Below, one piece after another: positions 25,201-31,525 of a stretch of 37,614 nt of DNA. The stretch is from Brevundimonas sp. Lineage in GTDB: Bacteria > Pseudomonadota > Alphaproteobacteria > Caulobacterales > Caulobacteraceae. A program made the translations under genes and the position numbers. Position 1 is the stretch's first letter; each line of letters opens with the position of its first letter. The stretch lies in NCBI GenBank assembly GCA_003248965.1, contig QFQU01000024.1, forward strand, positions 1-37,614, in the 5' to 3' direction. The notes under the pieces are model-generated. The model saw only the letters and a program-made list of their open reading frames with translations. It ran no database searches and was not told the origin of the DNA.

Positions 25201-25621
25201 TCTCGAACACGGTCAGCATCGCCGGCGGAATACGCTGCGGCCTCAGGGTCGCGGCGTCCACCAGCACCCATTCGGTGACGCCCTGGGCGCAGACGCGGCC
25301 CTGGGCGTCCTCGATGCGGACATAGCGGTTGAAGCGCGGGCCGTGCGGCTCGCCGACCAAGGTGCGGGCGACCACGCCCGTCGCGCCGGGCTCTATGCCG
25401 CGCAGATAGTCGATCTCGTGCCGGGTCGCGACCCACGACCACCTGGCGCGGTCGTCCTCGGAAAAGCGCGCGTTCCAATGGGCCGTGCCCGCATCCTGCA
25501 GCCAGCCGACATAGACGACGTTGTTGACGTGTCCGTTGGCGTCGATGTGTTCCGGTCGGACCTCCAGCGGAAGAACGAAGACCTCGCGGTCCTCGCGCGG
25601 CGTCAGGACGGCGCGGGCCAT
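25181..25621 (-). CDS. acyl-CoA thioesterase, hotdog fold (4HBT family)
   Basis: A 146-residue hotdog protein with VRPEHIDANGHVNNVVYVGWLQDA, the YbgC/FadM-type segment containing the catalytic Asp. It is predicted to hydrolyse acyl-CoA esters, with specificity unknown. Its start overlaps the grxD stop by one base, so they are one operon. Its stop lies inside the 3' end of the convergent lipoprotein gene, so the two 3' ends overlap by 20 bp. Confidence 0.88.
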   Translation of the reverse strand: MARAVLTPREDREVFVLPLEVRPEHIDANGHVNNVVYVGWLQDAGTAHWNARFSEDDRARWSWVATRHEIDYLRGIEPGATGVVARTLVGEPHGPRFNRYVRIEDAQGRVCAQGVTEWVLVDAATLRPQRIPPAMLTVFETTSADS

Positions 25622-25971
25622 CAGGCCTCGCCCAGCGCGACGCCCTTCTCGGCCATCAGGGCCTGAAGCTCGCCGGCCTGGAACATCTCGCGGATGATGT
25701 CCGAGCCGCCGACGAACTCGCCCTTCACATAGAGCTGGGGAATGGTCGGCCAGTCGGTGAAGGTCTTAATGCCTTCGCGCAGGGCTTCGTCCTGCAGCAC
25801 GTCCACGCCCACGAAGTTGGCGCCGACATGGTCCAGAATCTGCACCGCCAGGGAGGAGAAGCCGCAACGCGGCTGGTCCGGCGTGCCCTTCATGAACAGC
25901 ACCACGTCGTGCTGGGCGACGGTGTCGCCGATGAAGGCGTGGACGGGGTCGGCGGAAGCGGTGTCGGTCAC
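25621..25971 (-). CDS. grxD: monothiol glutaredoxin, Grx4 type
   Basis: A 116-residue CGFS-type glutaredoxin. The active site CGFS is in PRCGFSSLAVQIL near residue 36, with the glutathione-binding WPTIPQLYVKGEFVGGSDI downstream. Such proteins carry a bridging [2Fe-2S] cluster with glutathione and BolA partners, and pass clusters to target proteins rather than reducing disulfides. A bolA gene lies two genes upstream in the same direction. It overlaps the thioesterase start by one base. Confidence 0.95.
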   Translation of the reverse strand: MTDTASADPVHAFIGDTVAQHDVVLFMKGTPDQPRCGFSSLAVQILDHVGANFVGVDVLQDEALREGIKTFTDWPTIPQLYVKGEFVGGSDIIREMFQAGELQALMAEKGVALGEA

Positions 25972-26054
25972 GGTTCAGAGCCTTTCGTGAAGCCCGTCAG
26001 CTAGGGAGACGGGGAGCTCAGGTCAAGGCGCGAGGGCGTGATCCGGGTGGGACG

Positions 26055-26957
26055 TCAGGCCGCGGCGTTAGCGACGACGCGGGCCATTTCGATCTGGGCG
26101 GCCAGGCCGGGCGGCATGTCGCGCTCGGGCACGGCGGTCAGGATCGCCAGGCGCTCGGGATCGTCGGCCCGCACGATGACGCTGGAGACCGACGGATCGC
26201 TGAGCACATAGCCCAGGCAGATGGCCTCGGCCGTCCAGCCCTGGGTGCGATACAGAAAGCCGAAGGCGTCCTTCTGCGGCGTGTCGGGCGGCCGCTTGGC
26301 CTTGCCCAGGCCGAACAGACCCTTCTTGAAGATCGGCTCGTCGGGCGCGCGATGGCGCCGGTCGTGGAAATAGTCGTAGGCGAAGATCGCCATGTCCTGT
26401 TCGCGCGCCGAACGGATGCGGTTGCGGATGCGCCAGTCGACGTTGATGTCCAGCGGCGTGGCCAGGACGTCGAAGGCGCCGGTGGAGACATAGGCGTCCA
26501 TCACCTCGCCGCCGCCCGCCACGCCCAGAAGCTTGATGCGGTCGGTCGCCCGCATGGTCTTCAGCGCCTGCAACGACGCCTGTGGCAGTTCGTGCTGGCC
26601 GGGTTCCTGCAACAGGGCCAGATCGACCCAGCCCAGGCCGGAGAAATGCAGGGCCCGATCGATGGCGCCGGTCATGCCCTCGGCCGAAAAGTCGCGATCG
26701 GGGCCTCGGCCATAGCCGACGCCCAGCGTCAGGATCACGCAGACCAGGGCGCGATCGACATAGGACAGGGCCTCGCCCAGCACCTCGGCGGCGACCGGGT
26801 CGGCGGTTTCCAGCCGGAAGGTGTTCACCCCGGCTTCCAGGGCGGAGTAGATCAGCTCCAGCCCCGTCTTGCGACCGCGCGCCAGGGCCGCGTCGCCGAA
26901 GCTCAGGGTGATGCTGGAAATCGCGGAGCCGGTGGCGCCGAACGGGCGATAGCGCAT
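26055..26957 (-). CDS. aldo/keto reductase-like protein lacking the catalytic tetrad
   Basis: A 300-residue protein with the barrel outline of aldo/keto reductases: MRYRPFGATGSAISSITLSFG at the start, and LGYVLSDPSVSSVIVRADDPERL near the end. The catalytic Asp-Tyr-Lys-His set is not there. The DTAxxYG motif reads ETADPVAAE, the Lys strand reads CVILTLGVG, and the His motif reads LALLQEPG. It is therefore likely an inactive or repurposed member. It sits between bolA and grxD, 3 bp after bolA, so a role linked to those proteins is possible. Confidence 0.8.
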   Translation of the reverse strand: MRYRPFGATGSAISSITLSFGDAALARGRKTGLELIYSALEAGVNTFRLETADPVAAEVLGEALSYVDRALVCVILTLGVGYGRGPDRDFSAEGMTGAIDRALHFSGLGWVDLALLQEPGQHELPQASLQALKTMRATDRIKLLGVAGGGEVMDAYVSTGAFDVLATPLDINVDWRIRNRIRSAREQDMAIFAYDYFHDRRHRAPDEPIFKKGLFGLGKAKRPPDTPQKDAFGFLYRTQGWTAEAICLGYVLSDPSVSSVIVRADDPERLAILTAVPERDMPPGLAAQIEMARVVANAAA

Positions 26958-26960
26958 GGG

Positions 26961-27197
26961 TCAGCCTCCCGGAGCGGCGGTTTCGAGCGCCAGGGCGTGC
27001 AGTTCGCCGCCCATCTGACCCTTCAACGCGGCATAGACCATCTGATGCTGGCGCACGCGCGGAACGCCGGCGAAGGCGGTCGTGACGATGCGTGCGCGAT
27101 AATGATCGCCGTCGCCGGCCAGATCCTCGATGGCGATCTCCGCGTCGGGGAAGGCGTCGACAAGATGCTGTCGCAGGGTTTCGACGGACATGGGCAT
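26961..27197 (-). CDS. bolA: BolA family protein
   Basis: A 78-residue protein with the BolA class II KH-like fold: VETLRQHLVDAFPDAEIAIEDLAGDGDHYRARIV in outline, then VRQHQMVYAAL with the conserved His that can help hold a [2Fe-2S] cluster with a CGFS glutaredoxin. The start is ATG at 27197 or 27191. It is upstream of grxD on the same strand, the usual functional pairing in iron-sulfur cluster handling, but here an aldo/keto reductase-like gene separates them. Confidence 0.92.
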   Translation of the reverse strand: MPMSVETLRQHLVDAFPDAEIAIEDLAGDGDHYRARIVTTAFAGVPRVRQHQMVYAALKGQMGGELHALALETAAPGG

Positions 27198-27294
27198 GGG
27201 GCGGACTCTGAGCGGACTCTGGCCGGATTCGGGGCAGGCGGACGCGGGGCGATATGTTCGCCGCGCAGCCTGCCGCATAAACCTTAATGGCTGC

Positions 27295-27822
27295 CTACGC
27301 CTCGGCCCGTGGCCGCTCGAGCAGTTGGACCGCATGGTCCTTGTAGGTCGCGGTCGCATAGGCGCGGTATCCGACCCGCGCCGCCAGCTTCAGCGAGGCC
27401 AGATTTTCGGGGGCGATCATGCAGACGGTGCGGGGCGCGGCCAGGAGACGGTCGACCCAGTCCAGCACGGTGGTCAGGGCCTCGGCCGCATAGCCCCGCT
27501 TCTGGAACGCCGGCGCCATGCCCCAGCCCAGTTCGGGCGCGTCGAACGGCGGGTCCAGATCGCGGCGATAGTCGAACACCCCCACGCTGCCGACATAGTC
27601 GCCGCCTTCGCGCAGCCGGACGGTCCAGTTGCCGTAGCCCACGGCGGTCCAGTGACCCAGGTCGCGCAGCAGACGGAACCAGATTTCCTCTTCCGACAGG
27701 GCGCGACCCATGATGTGGCGGGTGAAATCCTCGTTCTTCCACAGCGTCGTCAGGTCGGGCAGATCGCCGACGGCGACAGGTCTCAGGACCAGGCGGTCGG
27801 TGGTCAGAGGGGCGTGGTTCAC
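27295..27822 (-). CDS. GNAT family N-acetyltransferase (RimJ/RimL-like)
   Basis: A 175-residue acetyltransferase: LTTDRLVLRPVAVGDLPDL at the N-terminus, ELGWGMAPAFQKRGYAAEA for acetyl-CoA binding, and ENLASLKLAARVGYRAY. The substrate is unknown. Its ATG overlaps the stop of the radC remnant (ATGA), so it was the second gene of a radC operon. The intact radC promoter is now displaced by the island, so transcription must start elsewhere. Confidence 0.9.
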   Translation of the reverse strand: MNHAPLTTDRLVLRPVAVGDLPDLTTLWKNEDFTRHIMGRALSEEEIWFRLLRDLGHWTAVGYGNWTVRLREGGDYVGSVGVFDYRRDLDPPFDAPELGWGMAPAFQKRGYAAEALTTVLDWVDRLLAAPRTVCMIAPENLASLKLAARVGYRAYATATYKDHAVQLLERPRAEA

Positions 27823-28019
27823 ATCAGTCCCAATTGCTTGAAGCTGGCCACGCCGTCGCGGCCGACGACCAGATGGTCGTGCACCTCGACGTTAAGCGGA
27901 CGGCCGGCCTGCACAACCTGTTTCGTCATCTCCACGTCGGCGCGGCTGGGCGTGGGGTCGCCCGACGGATGATTGTGGACCATGCCATCCATTACGCTAA
28001 GACATTGATCAATAAGCAA
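27819..28019 (-). pseudogene. radC: radC 3' remnant cut by an island
   Basis: From VHNHPSGDP to the end (about 53 residues, 27980 down to 27819) this is the C-terminus of RadC. It includes the JAMM-type metal motif HNHPSGDPTPSRAD and the terminal VVGRDGVASFKQLGLM. The preceding 13 residues (MLIDQCLSVMDGM) are unlike RadC and are encoded by AT-rich foreign DNA. Full-length RadC is over 200 residues, so the helix-hairpin-helix half and the first part of the catalytic fold are lost. Confidence 0.85.
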
Positions 28020-28099
28020 ATAATGTAAATTTCATAATGACTGGTGCCGGAGAATGGGGGCGGTTGATCATGCGTGAACGTGACCGTCACGTTTGATCA
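28005..28099. repeat. TTGATCA heptamer cluster at the island end
   Basis: TTGATCA occurs at 28005-28011, 28064-28070 and 28093-28099, with a fourth copy at 28366-28372 over the start codon of the AlpA-like gene. By base composition a 7-mer is expected far less than once in this span. They are candidate recombinase or excisionase binding sites. Confidence 0.6.
28077..28093. other. 17-bp palindrome AACGTGAC-C-GTCACGTT
   Basis: Eight-base arms, perfect, around one central C. It is flanked on both sides by TTGATCA (28064 and 28093) and lies just beyond the stop of the AlpA-like gene. It is a candidate operator or recombination core. It has no T-run, so a terminator role is less likely. Confidence 0.7.
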
Positions 28100-28100
28100 C

Positions 28101-28373
28101 CTAGGTGCTCGCCGTGTCCCTTGGGGCACGGCATTGCACTTTATTCTTTTCATCCCAGGCATCAAGCTCATCGAGGGGGTAGAGCACGGCCTTGCCGATT
28201 TTGACGAAGGACGGTCCAAGACGCATCGCGCGCCAATTCCGTAGGGTCCCAACCGAAATACCACCTCGGTAGCGCTCAGCTACCTCCTCAGGCGTAAGGT
28301 ATTTGCTATCTGGCACTGCCGCCTCCTTCGGCAGCATGACCAAGGCCTTGCCGCCGCGTCTTGAGTTGATCAT
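28101..28373 (-). CDS. AlpA/excisionase-like helix-turn-helix protein
   Basis: Up to 90 residues with a MerR-type excisionase domain: SKYLTPEEVAERYRGG, then VGTLRNWRAMRLGPSFVKIG and AVLYPLDELDAWDEK. Such proteins regulate integrase genes or assist excision in prophages and genomic islands. The start is ATG at 28373, or the ATG for MLPKEA at 28337. A TTGATCA copy overlaps the first. It lies about 120 bp inside the radC junction, as expected for an island end gene. Confidence 0.8.
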   Translation of the reverse strand: MINSRRGGKALVMLPKEAAVPDSKYLTPEEVAERYRGGISVGTLRNWRAMRLGPSFVKIGKAVLYPLDELDAWDEKNKVQCRAPRDTAST

Positions 28374-28620
28374 CGCGGTAGTTCTTTGAGGGGCGCTTCG
28401 GGTTTAATTTTAAGGGCCAAAGACCGGTGCCTCACGCTGCCGCACGGACATACATGCTGCGCCATTCGCCGCCGCGAAAGACGTTCCCGGCTCGGGTCGG
28501 AGAAACGGATACCGTATAGGCCACATAGGCGGGGTTGGACGAACTGCTTCCGTTGACTCGCCAGGTGCCGCGCAGATGCTGCGCAACGGTTATGTGGGCG
28601 ATTTCGGGCCCGAGTTTCTG

Positions 28621-28707
28621 GCGGGTACGGCGGAATACGAAAGACGCGATTCCCTTCAAAATCCAGTTCCGAGAGGAGTGCCGGTTCGACCCCGGCCACC
28701 CGCACCA
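28621..28707 (+). tRNA. degenerate tRNA-Leu-like sequence (probable pseudo-tRNA or attachment remnant)
   Basis: Eighty-seven bases aligned to tRNA-Leu with a CAA anticodon (28657-28659). The acceptor pairs GCGGGT with ACCCGC, with one A:C mismatch at the seventh pair. CCA is encoded. The T arm GCCGG-TTCGACC-CCGGC is perfect. A TCC/GGA variable arm and the D stem GCG/CGC are present. However, the D loop (GAATACGAAAGA) lacks the conserved GG, and the anticodon stem does not pair around CTTCAAA. The best local fold is a 4-bp stem GATT/AATC with an 8-nt loop. It is probably not a normal tRNA. Confidence 0.6.
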
Positions 28708-28862
28708 TCATTCAGTGCTACCGTTGAAGGTGGAGACCACACGTTCGAGTCGTGTTCGGTGCGCTGTCTCTCTCCGAGATGGTCCAAAGTTATGGCGCTT
28801 GGCCGAGTCGTGACCCCGTCGTCGGATCATTCATCTACGTTGAACTAGCCAAAGCAGTCACC

Positions 28863-28879
28863 CAGCACACGGTGCTGGC
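28863..28879. terminator. hairpin downstream of msrA
   Basis: CCAGCAC and GTGCTGG pair around ACG, about 40 bp beyond the msrA stop on the minus strand. There is no clear T-run, so it is a weak terminator candidate. The wider stretch 28708-28918 shows no convincing gene. Confidence 0.4.
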
Positions 28880-28918
28880 TCGGCGTGCGGATCCCCGGAA
28901 AATGCGTACTCGTATTGG

Positions 28919-29404
28919 CTATCCCGGCAGAGCAAACTTTGAATAGTGCTGCCGGATATACGCCAGCTTCGGATCAATGTAGCTCTGACAGAAAGGCCTG
29001 CTCGGATCGGTGCGGTAGTAGTTCTGATAGCGCGCATCCGATGCCCTAAAGCCCACAAACGATAGAACTAAGGTGTGCACCGCCTCGCCAGTCTCTTCGC
29101 CCAAGCGGGCAATTGCTTGCTCAGCTTCATGGCGCTGGCTCTCTTCAAATATATAAATCGCACTGCGATATTTGCTTTGCAGCGATCGGGCTCGCTTGGC
29201 GGAGTGCGTTCTGAGATGGACCTCGGACAGCGTCGTCAAACCAATGACCGTGGGATCGAAGGTGACGATCACCCCCTCTGCCCAGGTGTTTGCCGGCGCC
29301 GTCGATTGTAGAAAACCCTGGTCGACCTGCGTGACGCCGCGCAACGCTTGGAAAACACCCTCGGTGCACCAGTGGCAGCCTCCACCAAAGCCGACCTTTG
29401 CCAT
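28919..29404 (-). CDS. msrA: peptide-methionine (S)-S-oxide reductase MsrA, divergent
   Basis: A 161-residue repair enzyme that reduces methionine-S-sulfoxide in proteins. The active site is GGGCHWCTEGVF, where most family members have GCFWC. The nucleophilic Cys and the Glu are kept. KYRSAIY and the C-terminal YPRxxFCQSYIDPKLA-like segment (RPFCQSYIDPKLAYI) fit. The middle is shorter than usual, and the THDP motif reads THSAK. The ATG at 29404 is preceded by AGGAG at 6 nt. The upstream alpha/beta hydrolase remnant ends 2 bp before it. Confidence 0.87.
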   Translation of the reverse strand: MAKVGFGGGCHWCTEGVFQALRGVTQVDQGFLQSTAPANTWAEGVIVTFDPTVIGLTTLSEVHLRTHSAKRARSLQSKYRSAIYIFEESQRHEAEQAIARLGEETGEAVHTLVLSFVGFRASDARYQNYYRTDPSRPFCQSYIDPKLAYIRQHYSKFALPG

Positions 29405-29406
29405 CC

Positions 29407-29739
29407 TCAACTCCTGCGCAAAGGCAAAACGGCTAGGCCGGACCTATCGAGCTGGCTTACGAACGCGATGATACGCTGTCCGACATCGTCCGCCATTTCG
29501 ACATGAGGGTAGTGCCCGGCGCCCGCGACAATCATGGTTCCGCCATTGATCCTCGAAGCCAAGCTCCGAGCTTCTTCGACAGGGTCCGGGAAGTCTGGAT
29601 CCTTCGAGCCCATCACGATGAGGCTTGGCACGGAGACTTCGTCTAGGAACGCTGCGGTGTCGGACTTGCCCGTGTCGTCGAAGGCTATCCTACCGCCCTC
29701 TGTCTGAATAAACTGGGTCTGCGCATCGTTAGACGCCAT
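29407..29739 (-). pseudogene. alpha/beta hydrolase with internal deletion
   Basis: One open frame of 110 residues joins the N-terminus of an alpha/beta hydrolase (TQFIQTEGGRIAFDDTGKSD) directly to the last third (FLDEVSVPSLIVMGSKDPDF, then AGAGHYPHVEMADDVGQRIIAFV). The middle, with the oxyanion HG motif and the GxSxG nucleophile, is gone, while the acid Asp and catalytic His regions remain. The join is near 29660 and keeps the frame. Full-length relatives are about 250-280 residues. An inactive product is expected. Confidence 0.8.
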
Positions 29740-29768
29740 GAAACGATCCGATCCGTTGAGCAGCAATC

Positions 29769-30284
29769 CTATCGGCTGACTTCGAAAAGAAACCACGCAC
29801 GGCGTTCCGCCTCGTCGGTCCAGGTATCGATCAGGCCGGAGGTCGCATTGTCCTTCGCCTGATCGGCGACGTCCTTTGCGCGACGCAGCGACTCGACCAT
29901 ATGAAGATTATCAGCGCGCAATTCCGTCAGCATGTCCTGCGGCGTGACGAACTCCGCGTCGTTGTCCTTGATCGTCTGGTGGCGGGCGATATCGCCGATC
30001 GATCGGATGGTCGTATTACCGGTCTTCCGGGCGCGCTCAGCCATAGCATCGGTAGCAGCGAGGATCTCCGCGGCTTGCTCGTCGAGAAGCAGGTGGTAGT
30101 CCCTGAAGTACGGGCCCGAGACATGCCAATGAAAGTTCTTGGTCTTGAGGTAGACCGCATAGCTGTTCGCCAAAATGATCTTCAGCGCATCCGCGACCGT
30201 CATGGTCGCGCTTTCGTCCAGGTCAGAAGGTGAAGGCGCGGTTGCAGCACTGGAGTTTGTCATCGCTTGGACTTTCTCGATCAT
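29769..30284 (-). CDS. dps: Dps family DNA-binding ferritin-like protein
   Basis: A 171-residue ferritin-like protein forming 12-mers that oxidise iron with peroxide and bind DNA. Ferroxidase residues are visible in LKTKNFHWHVSGPYFRDYHLLLDEQ (His, His, Asp, Glu set), followed by a long-helix bundle and TWTDEAERRAWFLFEV. The start is ATG at 30284 or 30263, and the second has a slightly better upstream GAGAAAG. It is probably transcribed with the hydrolase remnant and msrA. Confidence 0.92.
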   Translation of the reverse strand: MIEKVQAMTNSSAATAPSPSDLDESATMTVADALKIILANSYAVYLKTKNFHWHVSGPYFRDYHLLLDEQAAEILAATDAMAERARKTGNTTIRSIGDIARHQTIKDNDAEFVTPQDMLTELRADNLHMVESLRRAKDVADQAKDNATSGLIDTWTDEAERRAWFLFEVSR

Positions 30285-30464
30285 GGCTTGCACAACAGAC
30301 CAGCGCCGATTCTTTCGCACGCTAAGGTACAGAAAATGAATTTACGTCAGGATGAAGTCCAATGACCTGTAACTATAGTTTCGATAGTTCAGGCGACCAG
30401 AAACGAGCCTAGGGGCCTAGGTTCGCGCCCATCACGGTCACCACGTTTAGCGGTGAAGCCAAGC

Positions 30465-30731
30465 TCATGCGTCCGGTCGAAAGTGGAGCACGAACGCCAC
30501 GACCTTTTCTGCGGACATCTCACACGGCTTGAGTGAAGCCTTGCCCGCTGAGACGCGGTACAGGTTGAAGCTAACGATATCGGTTCCAGCCAGCTCTCGG
30601 GCAAAAAGGCTGTTACGTCGGCCATCTTTGGAGCGGCGGACTGTAACGCCGAAGCGCCGGGCTTTGTAAGTGCCCCCACTATATCCGTCCGGTAGCTTAG
30701 CGAAAGCCGTATCGAATTCTTTCTCCTCCAT
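30465..30731 (-). CDS. hypothetical protein coupled to grxC
   Basis: An 88-residue protein, EEKEFDTAFAKLPDGYSGGT near the start, with a basic RRFGVTVRRSKDGRRNSLFA and ending VVAFVLHFRPDA. There is no membrane segment. Its ATG lies one base after the grxC TGA, so it is translated with the glutaredoxin. I do not know the family. One cysteine (LKPCEM) is present. Confidence 0.65.
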   Translation of the reverse strand: MEEKEFDTAFAKLPDGYSGGTYKARRFGVTVRRSKDGRRNSLFARELAGTDIVSFNLYRVSAGKASLKPCEMSAEKVVAFVLHFRPDA

Positions 30732-30732
30732 T

Positions 30733-31008
30733 TCACGTCACTGGTGGCCGTCCGATGGCGAGCAGCTGGTCGAGCCCGCCTCTGGCATCGAGGGCATGGA
30801 GTTCGTCAGAGCCGCCCACATGCGTGCCGTTGATGAATATCTGCGGCACGGTCCTTCGACCTGAGACGTCGATCATCGCTTTTCGGTTTTCCGCACTAGC
30901 CTCGATGTCGACTTCCGTGAACGCTACCCCCTTTTTTGTAAGCAGCGCTTTCGCTCTGCGGCAGTATGGGCACCAACTCGTGACATAGAGGAGGACTTCT
31001 GGCTTCAT
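30733..31008 (-). CDS. grxC: glutaredoxin 3 (dithiol)
   Basis: A 91-residue dithiol glutaredoxin: active site WCPYC at residues 12-16, TVPQIFINGTHVGGSDELHALD for glutathione binding. It reduces protein disulfides and glutathionylated proteins. The ATG at 31008 is preceded by GGAGA at 6 nt. The open frame extends to 31068 but not as glutaredoxin. Confidence 0.95.
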   Translation of the reverse strand: MKPEVLLYVTSWCPYCRRAKALLTKKGVAFTEVDIEASAENRKAMIDVSGRRTVPQIFINGTHVGGSDELHALDARGGLDQLLAIGRPPVT

Positions 31009-31147
31009 TTTGCATCTCCAATCGTTGACGCGTGACGTGAGTCCTTCGCGGCAGAACCTAAGTATCACCGCGACTCTCGAACGGCTGGGAGCGAGGGCGC
31101 AAAACTACGTGACGGCTGATTTGAGGCAGGCCGCAAGATCCAGGTCA

Positions 31148-31525
31148 TCACGCAGCCATTTTCCTGACCGCATCCAGCACCCGGTCTTGCCGGTATGGCT
31201 TGGAGAAGAATGGAATATCCGCTGGGACAACAGCTTCTTCCGGCCACGGCCTTCCGGACGTGATTATGATCTGAATGGTCGGCCATTTGTTTCGAATACG
31301 GATGGCTAGCATGATGCCGTCGATGCCGCCCGGCATGTCCACGTCGGTGAAGACGACCCGGATGTCGCGCCGTTCTTCCAAAGCCACGAGCGCAGCAGAG
31401 GCATCTGATGCTTCCAGCACTTCGAAGCCGGCTTCTTCAATCATGTCCGATGCAAAGAGACGGAGAAGTGGCTCATCTTCCACGACAAGCACGACTGGTT
31501 TGTTCATTCCACACACGTACTCCAT
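31148..31525 (-). CDS. single-domain response regulator (receiver)
   Basis: A 125-residue receiver domain without output domain: acidic pocket VVEDEP, phosphorylated Asp in FTDVDMPGG, Thr/Ser switch in IIITSGRP, and Lys in FSKPYRQDR. The ATG at 31525 overlaps the kinase stop (TGATG). ATG 31507 (MNKPVVLVVEDE) is the alternative. It is the obvious partner of the upstream HWE kinase. Confidence 0.92.
   Translation of the reverse strand: MEYVCGMNKPVVLVVEDEPLLRLFASDMIEEAGFEVLEASDASAALVALEERRDIRVVFTDVDMPGGIDGIMLAIRIRNKWPTIQIIITSGRPWPEEAVVPADIPFFSKPYRQDRVLDAVRKMAA

Noticed and set aside
28621..28707. The tRNA-Leu-like sequence as a working tRNA
   Set aside because: No paired anticodon stem and no GG in the D loop, so normal folding and decoding are unlikely.
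28370..28711. Minus-strand open frame reading VRVAGVEPALL
   Set aside because: It is the antisense of the tRNA-like sequence, a known source of spurious 'GVEPA' proteins.
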